In this document: one piece after another, positions 43,747-51,713 of the stretch
Layout of the letters: the number at the start of each line of letters is the position of its first letter
How positions within the stretch are numbered: position 1 is the first letter of the stretch
The notes under the pieces: model-generated
Seen by the model: only the letters and a program-made list of their open reading frames with translations
What the model was told of the DNA's origin: nothing
Databases searched by the model: none
Position numbers and translations under genes: made by a program
Source of the DNA: Candidatus Gastranaerophilales bacterium
GTDB lineage: Bacteria; Cyanobacteriota; Vampirovibrionia; Gastranaerophilales; Gastranaerophilaceae
Reading direction: 5' to 3'
Assembly: GCA_944324165.1 (NCBI GenBank)
Contig: CALUVG010000011.1
Coordinates: 1-64,000, forward strand
Length of the DNA: 64,000 nt

Positions 43747-44781
43747 TTATTTTAAATATGTATTAAAGAATGTTTCAAGCTTATCAAACGGGATTTTTTC
43801 AAGATTGTCATACAGATCAACGTGGTTTGCCCCTTCTATGATAAGCAATTCTTTGTTCTCTCCTTTGAGTTTTTTGAAAGCATCTTCACTGAAATAACGG
43901 CTGTGAGCTTTTTCTCCGTGCATTACAAGTACTGCATTTCTAATTTCACCGCTATACTGAAGTATTGGCAAATTCATCAAAGAAAGAGTTGATGTCATAT
44001 TCCAGTTGCCGTTAGAATTTATGGAGCGTTTATGGAATCCTCTGTCTGTCTTGTAATATCCATAATAATCTTTCACAAATTGAGGTTCTTCTCCTGTAAG
44101 CTTATCAGGTAAGCCCGGAGCAGGCGCATAAGTTCCGTTTTTAAAATCTTCCGTTCTTTGCTTGTTAAGATTTTGTCTTAATTCATAACGTGCATTTTCA
44201 TCCATTGCATCAAAGTATCCGTTGGCACTTACACGTGTCATATCATACATTGTAGATGTAACTGTTGCCTTAATTCTTGTATCCATAGCCGCTGCATTCA
44301 GACCAAATCCTCCAAATCCGCAAATACCGATAATACCGATTTTTTCAGGATTCACATCAGGTCTGTTGCTTAGATAATCGACTGCGGCACTGAAATCTTC
44401 AGTGTTAATATCAGGTGATGCAACATTGCGCGGTTCCCCGCCGCTTTCACCTGTATATGAAGGATCAAAAGCAAGTGTTATAAACCCTCTTTCTGCCATT
44501 GTTTGTGCGTACAATCCGGAAGCTTGTTCTTTTACTGCTCCAAATGGTCCTGCTACTGCAATAGCAGCCAGTTTATCCGCTTTTTTCTCTTTCGGACTAT
44601 ATAAATCCCCAACTAAAGTAATTCCGTATCTGTTTTTGAAGTGAACTTTTTCTACATTTACTCTGTCACTTTTCGGGAATGTTTTATCCCAATTGTTTGT
44701 TTTAGCTTCACTCATAAGGTTCCCTCCTGTAATTAATAATGCTAACAAAATTAAACTGCTTAAAACAATTCTAAAATTCAT
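43747..44781 (-). CDS. exported alpha/beta hydrolase (dienelactone-hydrolase-like)
   Basis: The 344-residue protein has a signal or anchor segment (FRIVLSSLILLALLITGGNLM). The alpha/beta hydrolase fold has FITLAFDPSYTGESGGEPR (strand and oxyanion region), a nucleophile elbow variant GIIGICGFGGFGLNAAAMDT (G-x-C-G-x-G, Cys at the nucleophile position as in dienelactone hydrolase), and the catalytic His in GANHVDLYDN. Members of this group are often co-regulated with oxidative-stress genes. It overlaps no gene; the DUF3737 gene follows after 25 bp. Confidence 0.85.
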   Translation of the reverse strand: MNFRIVLSSLILLALLITGGNLMSEAKTNNWDKTFPKSDRVNVEKVHFKNRYGITLVGDLYSPKEKKADKLAAIAVAGPFGAVKEQASGLYAQTMAERGFITLAFDPSYTGESGGEPRNVASPDINTEDFSAAVDYLSNRPDVNPEKIGIIGICGFGGFGLNAAAMDTRIKATVTSTMYDMTRVSANGYFDAMDENARYELRQNLNKQRTEDFKNGTYAPAPGLPDKLTGEEPQFVKDYYGYYKTDRGFHKRSINSNGNWNMTSTLSLMNLPILQYSGEIRNAVLVMHGEKAHSRYFSEDAFKKLKGENKELLIIEGANHVDLYDNLEKIPFDKLETFFNTYLK

Positions 44782-44796
44782 ATATCTCCTTTCATT

Positions 44797-45672
44797 TTAC
44801 ACTGTGGCAAAACATTGTTGATGCTCTACACAATTCAGTATAGTTTGTGCGTATTCTCTGTGTTTTCCAAAGAAAATATGTGAGGCATTTGGAATGACAA
44901 TAACCTGATTTTTTTCAGGCTGTTTGCAATAAGAATTTATTTTTTCCATAAATCCTTTTGCGTCGCCTTCTGTCAAACTGTCCTTTTCTCCAATAATAAA
45001 TGAGCCGTTAATTTTTATTGAGGCAAGCGAATTTGTTTCTCCCTCATTGCTTATTACAGGGCAGTTTTTAAGATTATATGCATTATAAAATCCCAGAACG
45101 GTTTCCGCGCTCATTGGTGAAAATCCGCCGAATAAAAGTGGAAGAATTTCTTTTCCCCGTCCTTCTTCAACAAATTGTTTTGCAAGTTTGGTACATTTAT
45201 CTACATTTGGCATAACATGCCACCAGTGCATCAAATCAACGGGGGCACTGATAATAAAATAATCAACCAGATCATCGGACGTATTGCCAAGGTAGTGAAT
45301 AATTTTATTTGAGCCAAGTGAGTGTCCTGCCAGAACAATGTTTTTAAATCCGAGTTGTTTTGCGTATTTCACGTAAGCTTCAACATCTTCGTATGCAAAA
45401 CTAAAATTGTCATATACCACACCTGTATATCTTTGTTTATTTATGGAAAAATCCGAATATGCAAGCATTGAAAAAGCATCCATTGCATGCCCTGCAATAT
45501 ATGCGATATTATTTGCGCATAAGAGATCTCCTGTAGCGATAAGTAAATCATTCTGGAATACATTACTACATAATCCGCTCATCATTATAACAACTGTATC
45601 CATTGTGTTGTCACCCCAAATCGCCCCTTTTAATTCCAGACCGCGCGGGGTATTTACTCTTATTATTTCCAT
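44797..45672 (-). CDS. alpha/beta hydrolase
   Basis: The 291-residue cytoplasmic protein has NIVLAGHSLGSNKIIHYLG near residue 117 (GHSLG nucleophile elbow), a FIIGEKDSLTEGDAKG acid-residue region and ASHIFFGKHREYA with the catalytic His. The substrate is unknown. The start codon follows AGGAG that overlaps the stop of the 28-residue ORF upstream. The second hydrolase gene follows after 15 bp, so the operon order is small ORF, hydrolase, exported hydrolase, DUF3737. Confidence 0.87.
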   Translation of the reverse strand: MEIIRVNTPRGLELKGAIWGDNTMDTVVIMMSGLCSNVFQNDLLIATGDLLCANNIAYIAGHAMDAFSMLAYSDFSINKQRYTGVVYDNFSFAYEDVEAYVKYAKQLGFKNIVLAGHSLGSNKIIHYLGNTSDDLVDYFIISAPVDLMHWWHVMPNVDKCTKLAKQFVEEGRGKEILPLLFGGFSPMSAETVLGFYNAYNLKNCPVISNEGETNSLASIKINGSFIIGEKDSLTEGDAKGFMEKINSYCKQPEKNQVIVIPNASHIFFGKHREYAQTILNCVEHQQCFATV

Positions 45673-45680
45673 TTATACTC

Positions 45681-45767
45681 CTATTTTAAAAATTTTCCTA
45701 TTAAATCAGAGTCGCAATCAGCGTCTTTTAAATTTTGAAGAAGTTTTTCATCATCAATGTTAGTCAA
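45681..45767 (-). CDS. 28-residue ORF, probably a truncated member of a small-protein family
   Basis: TTG start after AGGAGATAAAATT; the product is TNIDDEKLLQNLKDADCDSD and a short tail (LIGKFLK). From memory it matches the beginning of small proteins of 60 to 75 residues that precede LysR-linked operons in gut bacteria (QNLKDAGCDxxxIxxFL), but it stops after 28 residues. It could be a decayed copy kept because its stop couples to the hydrolase start. Confidence 0.5.
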   Translation of the reverse strand: MTNIDDEKLLQNLKDADCDSDLIGKFLK

Positions 45768-45789
45768 AATTTTATCTCCTTTAATAACA

Positions 45790-45833
45790 TTATTTACTAT
45801 AACTCTAAAAATAGCAAATACTTATATTGCATA
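45790..45833 (-). promoter_or_regulatory. 44-bp upstream element, copy A
   Basis: It matches copy B at 49516 to 49559 at 37 of 44 positions without gaps, including 11 identical bases TTATTTACTAT and the run AAAATAGCAAATACTTATAT. On the minus strand it holds TATAGT, a likely -10 of the hydrolase operon, plus the upstream half, a likely LysR-type site. Confidence 0.7.
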
Positions 45834-45844
45834 ATAAGATATGC

Positions 45845-45873
45845 TTGACAAGTATATCATAATTTTTTATAAT
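45845..45873 (+). promoter_or_regulatory. consensus promoter of LysR gene, leaderless
   Basis: TTGACA, exactly 17 bp, TATAAT, then 7 bases to the ATG at 45881. Both hexamers match consensus in full. No ribosome site fits between. Confidence 0.75.
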
Positions 45874-45880
45874 AAATAGT

Positions 45881-46774
45881 ATGGAAATAAGGGTTTTAAA
45901 ATATTTTCTTGCAGTTGCACGAGAAGGTAGTATAACAGGAGCTGCTGATTTTTTGCATCTTACCCAGCCGACATTATCAAGACAGTTAAAGGATTTGGAA
46001 AAAGAGTTGGGGCAGAAACTTTTTATTCGCGGCAGTCATAACATTACACTTACTCCTGAGGGAATGCTGCTCAGGAAACGTGCAAGTGAAATAATTGAAA
46101 TGGTCGAAAAAACAGAATCAGAATTTAATTCAATCAGTGAAATTATAGGCGGAGATATTCATATCGGCTGTGGTGAAACAGATGCGATGAAGGATGTTGT
46201 TGAAGTTATGAATGACCTGACACATGATTATCCTGATATCAAATTTCATATATACAGTGGTAATGCCGAGGATGTAACCGAAAAATTGGATAAAGGTTTA
46301 TTAGATTTTGGAGTTTTAATTCAACCGATTGATTTGTCAAAATATGATCATATCGCATTACCGCAAAAAGATGTCTGGGGAGTTATTATGCGGAAGGATA
46401 GTCCTTTAGCACAGAAAGATGTAATAGAGTTTAAAGATCTTGTGAAATTGCCGATAATTGCATCAAGACAAATGTCACGGAAATATTCGGCAGATAGCGG
46501 ATTTTTGGACTGGTTTGGAGAAGAATTTGATAATTTGCATATAGCCGCGACTTACAATCTTGTTTTTAATGCAGCTATTATGGTTGAGGCAGGCATGGGG
46601 TATGCTGTCACTCTGGATAAACTTGTTAATACATCTGAAAATAGTCAGCTTTGTTTCAGACCTTTGTCTCCGAAATTAGAATCAGGTTTAGATATTGTCT
46701 GGAAAAGATACCAAATATTTTCACCGGCAGCAAAACTGTTTCTTGAAAGGTTACAGGAAAAATTTAAGATGTGA
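45881..46774 (+). CDS. LysR-family transcriptional regulator
   Basis: The 297-residue protein has a winged HTH at residues 1 to 60 (EIRVLKYFLAVAREGSITGA, LHLTQPTLSRQLKDLEKELG) and a LysR substrate-binding domain from about 90 (GDIHIGCGETDAM...). It is divergent from the small-ORF/hydrolase operon, the usual arrangement for LysR control of the neighbour. The shared 44-bp element upstream of both that operon and the acetyltransferase operon suggests at least two target promoters. The inducer is unknown. Confidence 0.93.
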   Translation: MEIRVLKYFLAVAREGSITGAADFLHLTQPTLSRQLKDLEKELGQKLFIRGSHNITLTPEGMLLRKRASEIIEMVEKTESEFNSISEIIGGDIHIGCGETDAMKDVVEVMNDLTHDYPDIKFHIYSGNAEDVTEKLDKGLLDFGVLIQPIDLSKYDHIALPQKDVWGVIMRKDSPLAQKDVIEFKDLVKLPIIASRQMSRKYSADSGFLDWFGEEFDNLHIAATYNLVFNAAIMVEAGMGYAVTLDKLVNTSENSQLCFRPLSPKLESGLDIVWKRYQIFSPAAKLFLERLQEKFKM

Positions 46775-46782
46775 TTTAAAAG

Positions 46783-47406
46783 TTATTTTTTTATGAGAAC
46801 TAAGTCGCCTTTTTCAATTTCCTCTGCCAGTTTTTTAATAACGGCATTATCCATTCTAATACATCCTAAAGAAGAATATTTACCTATACTGTTAGAATTA
46901 TTGTTGCCATGAATAAATTCACCTGTTGGACTGCGGCGTCCTGTACGCGGGTCAACTTTTTGAAGGATTAATATTCTTGGACCATAATCCCATGGTTTTC
47001 TATGTCTTTTAGTTTGCGCCGGTGCTGTTCTATATGGATATTTTTCGATATTTGTCACAATTCTTAAACCCGGATCTGTCGGTGTTGATTTTTTACCGCT
47101 TGCAACAAGATATGCGTGTGTTGCTTTACCCGTTTTATCATATTTGTATAAAACATTTGTTGATAAATCGACGACTATTGCGGCTTTTTTTCTTTTGCCT
47201 GCTACTGTAACATTCGGACTCGGGGCATTTTTTAAAACGGATTGTGATGTCGTGCCGGAAGGAGGTATCTCGTCAGATTTTTCAAATACATCTTTTGTTA
47301 GAGTGCAGTTGTAATTGGCACTAACTGTAGGCGGAGATACAGCTAGTGTTGCAGCTGTTATAGCAATTCCAAACAAACTTTTTAGTGAATAATTTTGTAT
47401 TTTCAT
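46783..47406 (-). CDS. L,D-transpeptidase (YkuD domain)
   Basis: The 207-residue exported protein has a signal peptide (SLFGIAITAATLAVSPPTVS). The YkuD domain from about 85 contains KAAIVVDLSTNVLYKYDKTG and the catalytic block FIHGNNNSNSIGKYSSLGCI followed by RMDN (HGN-x-SLGCIRM, Cys nucleophile). It cross-links or modifies peptidoglycan in the periplasm. No LysM or peptidoglycan-binding domain is attached. It is convergent with the LysR gene and 8 bp from it. Confidence 0.9.
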   Translation of the reverse strand: MKIQNYSLKSLFGIAITAATLAVSPPTVSANYNCTLTKDVFEKSDEIPPSGTTSQSVLKNAPSPNVTVAGKRKKAAIVVDLSTNVLYKYDKTGKATHAYLVASGKKSTPTDPGLRIVTNIEKYPYRTAPAQTKRHRKPWDYGPRILILQKVDPRTGRRSPTGEFIHGNNNSNSIGKYSSLGCIRMDNAVIKKLAEEIEKGDLVLIKK

Positions 47407-47505
47407 AATTTCAATTATCTATAAAACTGAACAAAATATTTTTTGTTCTTAATTGACCTGTTTGAAAACTTTTGTAAACTTCTAAATATCGTAACGATTT
47501 TTATG

Positions 47506-47511
47506 TATAAT
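47506..47511 (+). promoter_or_regulatory. -10 element before guanidine riboswitch
   Basis: TATAAT about 35 bp upstream of the aptamer; the -35 is poor. Confidence 0.4.
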
Positions 47512-47544
47512 ATTACTAACATATTTATAATTAAATAGTAAACT

Positions 47545-47640
47545 GTTTCCTAGGGTTCCGCGGTAATACCGGCTGGTCCGAGAGGAAACTCACAAAGAAA
47601 TAATATTTGTGTACACGGAAGGAAAAAAGCCTGGGAGATA
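47545..47640 (+). ncRNA. guanidine-I riboswitch (ykkC type 1)
   Basis: The conserved ykkC blocks are present in order: CTAGGGTTCCGCGG, CCGGCTGGTCCGAGAG, a variable stem, ACACGGAAGGA, and AAAAGCCTGGGAGAT. The aptamer binds guanidinium. Its 3' part overlaps an intrinsic terminator, so ligand binding should allow read-through into the SMR transporter gene. Confidence 0.95.
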
Positions 47641-47664
47641 TTAATTTATCTCTCAGGCTTTTTT
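47627..47664 (+). terminator. riboswitch-controlled terminator
   Basis: AAGCCTGGGAGATA / TATCTCTCAGGCTT stem with one G-T pair and loop TTAATT, followed by TTTT. The left arm is part of the guanidine aptamer. Confidence 0.9.
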
Positions 47665-47691
47665 AAGATGAAAATTGAAAGGAGAAATTTT

Positions 47692-48009
47692 ATGCATTGG
47701 ATAATTTTACTTATTGCAGGTATATTTGAAATTAGCTGGGCAGTGGGGTTAAAATATTCCCACGGATTTACACAACTTATACCTTCAGTTATAACTATTG
47801 TTTGCATGTTAGCGAGTTTTTATTTTTTGGCACTTGCTCTCAAAAGCCTGCCATTGGGAACTGCATATGCAATATGGACTGGGATAGGCACATTAGGAAC
47901 TGTTATTCTCGGGATTATTCTTTTTAAAGAACCGGCAACTGCTATGCGGCTTGTATGTATAGCACTTATCTTATGCGGAATTACAGGTTTAAAGTTATTA
48001 ACACATTAG
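47692..48009 (+). CDS. gdx: SMR-family guanidinium exporter
   Basis: The protein has about 105 residues from the Met of MHWIILLIAGIFEISWAVGL, with AAAGGAGA 7 bases upstream; an in-frame upstream ATG lacks a site. It has four membrane spans with the essential Glu in FEISWAVGLK and the Gdx/SugE-type GTAYAIWTGIGTLGT. The guanidine-I riboswitch directly upstream supports guanidinium as the substrate, exported as a dual-topology dimer. One-gene unit. Confidence 0.95.
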   Translation: MHWIILLIAGIFEISWAVGLKYSHGFTQLIPSVITIVCMLASFYFLALALKSLPLGTAYAIWTGIGTLGTVILGIILFKEPATAMRLVCIALILCGITGLKLLTH

Positions 48010-48039
48010 GCAGTACTTCATTATAATTTTGTTTTTGTT

Positions 48040-48888
48040 TTATTGTTTAGCCAAAACTTCTTTAAGCACTTTTAGTGATGCTAATGTATTTGGAAATCCT
48101 ACATATGGAAGGCATTGAATAATGGCAGCGGTTATTGTTTCTTTTGAATTGCCTGCTTTTAAATTGCCTTTTATATGACTTTTTAAGGTTGTTGTGTTAC
48201 CGGTTGTTACAAGTGCCGCTATAAAAAGTAATTCTCTTGTTTGGACATCAAGCCCTTCTCTTGTATAAAAGTCCCCAAAGCAAACTTCTGTCAAGAATCT
48301 TGCAACATCAGCTCCCATATCTTGCGGCAAATCTGACATTGCTAATTTTATCTCGTCTCCGTATAATGGATTTTGTATGGCAAGTCCTTTTTCGTAGCGT
48401 TCTTCTTCTTTAACTGTTGCTGCTATTTTTAGTGGTGTTTCAATACCTCTTTCCTTAAACACTTCGTTTAATATGCTCAAAGCGTTTAAAGTTTTTGGAA
48501 ATCCAATAAATGGAGCACATTGATATATTGCCTCTCTCAGTTCAAATGGGGTTACCCCGACATTTAAAGCTGCATTTATGTGCGCTTTTAGCTGCGGGAG
48601 AGTTTGTTGTACCGCAAGAGATGTAACAGTTATCATTTCTCTTGTTTTCATATCAAGTTCACCGATTGTAAAGATTTCACCGAAAATATATTTTTGTAAT
48701 ATTGCCATCATTTCAGGATCGTCACCTGTTTGTGTTAATGCTTCTCCATTGAATAATTTTCTATAGTTATCTTTACAAATTTTAGCTCTTGTCATTTTTT
48801 CTTCTCCTTGTGTTAGGTTTCGGGCAACTGCAATGTTGCTATGTAAAAGCGTCAGTGCCATACTTATGGCTAAAAATTTTTTAAACAT
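48040..48888 (-). CDS. exported carboxymuconolactone decarboxylase-like protein, two CMD domains
   Basis: The 282-residue protein has a signal peptide (FLAISMALTLLHSNIAVA). The first CMD domain runs over about 65 to 145 (GELDMKTREMITVTSLAV, LKAHINAALNVGVTPFELRE) and the second over 185 to 275 (LDVQTRELLFIAALVTTGNT, LKSHIKGNLKAGNSKETITA). The CxxC of alkylhydroperoxidase AhpD is absent, so peroxidase activity is unlikely. It follows the acetyltransferase gene by 23 bp on the same strand. The operon carries the same upstream element as the LysR-linked hydrolases. Confidence 0.88.
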   Translation of the reverse strand: MFKKFLAISMALTLLHSNIAVARNLTQGEEKMTRAKICKDNYRKLFNGEALTQTGDDPEMMAILQKYIFGEIFTIGELDMKTREMITVTSLAVQQTLPQLKAHINAALNVGVTPFELREAIYQCAPFIGFPKTLNALSILNEVFKERGIETPLKIAATVKEEERYEKGLAIQNPLYGDEIKLAMSDLPQDMGADVARFLTEVCFGDFYTREGLDVQTRELLFIAALVTTGNTTTLKSHIKGNLKAGNSKETITAAIIQCLPYVGFPNTLASLKVLKEVLAKQ

Positions 48889-48911
48889 AATTACCTCAAT
48901 TTATATATTTT

Positions 48912-49481
48912 TTATTCAATCTTTCTTATTACTTTGCAAGGATTGCCTGCTGCAATACAATTCGGTGGAATGTCTTTGGTTACAATACTTCCTGCCCCAA
49001 TTATGGCACCATCCCCTATTGTTACGCCGGGTAGTATTGTTGAATTTGAGCCAATCCATACTTTTTTGCCTATATTTATAGGAGTCGGATATAAATTTGC
49101 ACGCAGTTCAGGATTGAAGTCGTGATTTAGAGTTACCAGAGTGACATTATGTCCTATTAGACATTCATCTCCAATTGTTATCCCGCCTTGATCCTGAAAT
49201 TTGCAGCACATGTTTATAAAAACATTTTTGCCTATTGTTATATTTTTCCCGCAGTCTGTATAAAATGGCGGAAAAAGTCTAAAATTTTCATCAATTTTTT
49301 TGCCTGTCAATTTTGAGAAAAGTTCACGGAGTTCTTCAGGAGAATGGTATCTGCTATTCATTTCAAAAGTTATTTTTAAAGCTTCTTGAGCCAGAGCATC
49401 AAACATTGGAAAAATATCAGAGCCCATTGTTACCGGTTTTTGAGAATCCATATATTGTAAAAATTTTTCGATATCTGTCAT
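48912..49481 (-). CDS. maltose/galactoside-type sugar O-acetyltransferase
   Basis: The 189-residue protein has the short helical N-terminus of the Maa/LacA family (LAQEALKITFEMNSRYHSPE) and a left-handed beta-helix with hexapeptide repeats (FYTDCGKNITIGKNVFINMC, ITIGDECLIGHNVTLVTLNH, IGAGSIVTKDIPPNCIAAGN). The catalytic His lies in LNHD. The acceptor is uncertain. It is the first gene of a two-gene unit with the CMD-like protein; copy B of the 44-bp element lies upstream. Confidence 0.9.
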   Translation of the reverse strand: MTDIEKFLQYMDSQKPVTMGSDIFPMFDALAQEALKITFEMNSRYHSPEELRELFSKLTGKKIDENFRLFPPFYTDCGKNITIGKNVFINMCCKFQDQGGITIGDECLIGHNVTLVTLNHDFNPELRANLYPTPINIGKKVWIGSNSTILPGVTIGDGAIIGAGSIVTKDIPPNCIAAGNPCKVIRKIE

Positions 49482-49515
49482 AATAACTCCGGTTAAAATT
49501 ATACTTATAATTAAA

Positions 49516-49559
49516 TTATTTACTATATTCTATAAAATAGCAAATACTTATATTGAATA
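49516..49559 (-). promoter_or_regulatory. 44-bp upstream element, copy B
   Basis: The near-identical partner of the element at 45790. On the minus strand TATAGT is again the likely -10, about 35 bp before the acetyltransferase ATG. Confidence 0.7.
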
Positions 49560-49589
49560 GGCTGTTATACATAAAAAGTATAACAGCCT
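49559..49589. terminator. hairpin, probable terminator
   Basis: AGGCTGTTATAC / GTATAACAGCCT, 12-bp stem with a 7-nt loop, between the MBL gene 3' end and copy B of the regulatory element. Confidence 0.6.
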
Positions 49590-49616
49590 GTTTTAAATTA
49601 TTTTGCATTATAAGCT

Positions 49617-50399
49617 TTAGAATTTTAAAGTTTCACCATCTTCAGGAACAAAAATATTTTTTAACTTTTTTTCGTTAACAAATTGTTTAATGTCATTTCT
49701 TGTTACCGTCAGATGGCTGACATTATCCATATGACTGGCAACAATAGCTGCAGATGGAGCTGCATTGACAGTTTTATCTAAGTCTTCCAAATTCATAATT
49801 ATGTGTTCACCATTCAATACTGTGGCCCCGCAGGCATTTATGACTATAATATCAGGTTGGTACTGTTTCAAAGTGTCTTCAAATTCCTGACAATAAATAG
49901 TATCTCCTGCAACATAGAGGACTTTTTCTTCTGCCGCATTGAATACTATTCCCATAGTGTCATATGGCATATTAACCTGTTTGCAGAGCGGTTCTAAAAT
50001 TTCACGTTTTCCGTGCTGACCGTGAGTTTTATAAAGAGTTATACCTTCAAAATCAGTACCTTTATCAGAGATTATACGAACATCGTTGAATCCGAGAGAT
50101 TTTATGATATTTAAATCAGTTTCAGATTGCACAAAGAATGGGATATTTTTATCAAGAGCGTTTTTTGCGTAATCATCCCAGTGGTCAGGATGGTAATGAG
50201 TTAAAATCACGGCATCTACATTAACTATTTCGTCTATACTGATTGGGAGTTCATGTCTTGGCTGGCGAATGTGTGAATTTATACCTGCTTCAAACCCTGC
50301 CATATATTCTTTGGGACCAAGCCATGGATCTATTAAAAATTTTTTCCCGGCGTATTTTACAATAATTGTCGCATTTCTGATTTGTAAAATTTCCATCAT
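49617..50399 (-). CDS. metallo-beta-lactamase-fold hydrolase
   Basis: The 260-residue protein has the MBL motif LTHYHPDHWDDYAKNAL near residue 71 (HxHxDH variant HYHPDH), YVAGDTIYC near 155 (metal-ligand Asp) and VASHMDNVSHLTV near 225 (last His). It belongs to the UlaG/YcbU-like zinc hydrolases; the substrate is unknown. It is the upstream neighbour of the LysR-element operons and may share their regulation, as its own promoter region has a similar TATAGT box, but the full element is not present. Confidence 0.88.
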   Translation of the reverse strand: MMEILQIRNATIIVKYAGKKFLIDPWLGPKEYMAGFEAGINSHIRQPRHELPISIDEIVNVDAVILTHYHPDHWDDYAKNALDKNIPFFVQSETDLNIIKSLGFNDVRIISDKGTDFEGITLYKTHGQHGKREILEPLCKQVNMPYDTMGIVFNAAEEKVLYVAGDTIYCQEFEDTLKQYQPDIIVINACGATVLNGEHIIMNLEDLDKTVNAAPSAAIVASHMDNVSHLTVTRNDIKQFVNEKKLKNIFVPEDGETLKF

Positions 50400-50555
50400 T
50401 TTGCTCCTTTTCTTATTATTGACCTTATAAACTATAAGTTATGTTAGTTAAAATAACGCAATTTTGCAAATATATAATTCTATTAGTGTGTAACATTTTT
50501 TAATATAAATTTTATTTTTAGCAATAAAATTTATTCAGGAATTTAACTAAAGTAT

Positions 50556-51527
50556 ATGAAAGTTTTAGCGTCCTATTTAAATACATTTTATCAAGTAAAA
50601 AGCGGTAACAGAACATCCGCAAAGGTCAATTCCACAGCTTTAAATAATGATATGTTTGTGAAGTCTTCGACATCCGAAAATGTAATGTTCGGCAGTGTAA
50701 AAACTTTTGTTGAAAAGTTTGTTCCTTTTGAACAGGAATTACTTAAGAAAATTGGTAAGGGGAATTTTGATACAAGTATTGAAAATGTTGAAACGCTTGT
50801 TCAGAAATATTTACCGGATTTAAAAATAAGGCCTTTGAAAGAAGCAGGTGCAAATTCAAATGTAACTAATAGAACATCAGCTTACTTTAAAGATCAGATG
50901 TATATGACAGAAGATCTTCAACTGGTTAATGGAGAAAAAGAACTTTATCTTACAATGCCGAGGTCAAATAATAAGGACGAGCAAATGAATTTTGCTCAAT
51001 CACTGGTTCATGAAATGACACATGCTTTTCAGGAAAAGTCTACTGACAGACTTTCAAAATATGATTGGTTGAAATGCTTTTTAGAGAGTTCTAAAGTTAA
51101 TGATGATACTGTGCGGACTCTTCAATTAATGCCAAAATTTTTCTCAATGATTGAATACAACTTGCTGTTACCATTTGATAAGGCACTTGGAAAAACAAAC
51201 TTTAAACCGGTACGAATACCTTCTGTAGATAAAGAATTGGTTAATGATATTTATAAACGAAATACAGGCATACCATTCAACAATTATGTTGATTTTTTAG
51301 TTGATGCTGTCGCAAAAAGATTAGGAATGCCGGACTCTCAGCTTAATCGTAAAAAGTTGCATGAATATGTTCCTCTGTTAGCCGGTAAAGAAGAAGAGGC
51401 ATATACTAAAGGATATGGCTTTACTAAGAAACAGCTGCATATAAGCGGTCAGACAGATTTAGACTTACGTACAAAATTATATAGTATGTTTAAACAACGC
51501 AGCCAGGAAATTGCAAATAATATTTAA
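50556..51527 (+). CDS. HEMTH-motif putative zinc metalloprotease
   Basis: The 323-residue protein contains SLVHEMTHAFQEK near residue 150, an HExxH zinc-binding site, with Gln/Glu helices after it. The N-terminus (MKVLASYLNTFYQVKSGNRT) has no signal peptide and is Ser/Asn-rich up to the NVMFGSVKTF block. The C-terminal half is helical. I recognise no named family. An ATG start without a clear ribosome site suggests leaderless or weak initiation. It could be a secreted effector or an intracellular protease. Confidence 0.65.
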   Translation: MKVLASYLNTFYQVKSGNRTSAKVNSTALNNDMFVKSSTSENVMFGSVKTFVEKFVPFEQELLKKIGKGNFDTSIENVETLVQKYLPDLKIRPLKEAGANSNVTNRTSAYFKDQMYMTEDLQLVNGEKELYLTMPRSNNKDEQMNFAQSLVHEMTHAFQEKSTDRLSKYDWLKCFLESSKVNDDTVRTLQLMPKFFSMIEYNLLLPFDKALGKTNFKPVRIPSVDKELVNDIYKRNTGIPFNNYVDFLVDAVAKRLGMPDSQLNRKKLHEYVPLLAGKEEEAYTKGYGFTKKQLHISGQTDLDLRTKLYSMFKQRSQEIANNI

Positions 51528-51554
51528 TTAATTTTATCATTTGTAATCCTTTGA

Positions 51555-51713
51555 CTATGAGATTTTTTCCAATTTTTCTTTATACTTAACCTCAAGCCCT
51601 TGCTCTGTAGGGCGATAATATTTTTTACCAAGTAAAGAATCAGGAAGACACTGCATATTGGTAAGTTTTTCGTCGCTATCGTGAGCGTATTGATAGCCTT
51701 TGCCATAATTATC
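51555..51713 (-). pseudogene. rarA: C-terminal remnant of replication-associated recombination protein RarA
   Basis: The open frame reads DNYGKGYQYAHDSDEKLTNM then QCLPDSLLGKKYYRPTEQG and ends LEKIS. This matches the last 50 residues of RarA/MgsA (YxYAHD, YLPxxLxGxxYYxPTxxGxE). The AAA+ ATPase part is absent; the fragment begins right at the 3' end of the YjbR gene, sharing 5 bp. Rearrangement has removed the body of the gene. An alternative frame of 60 codons in the same place has no homology. Confidence 0.75.

Noticed and set aside
51524-51706. 60-codon minus-strand frame as a hypothetical gene
   Set aside because: A different frame of the same strand encodes a clear RarA C-terminus, so this is a shadow.
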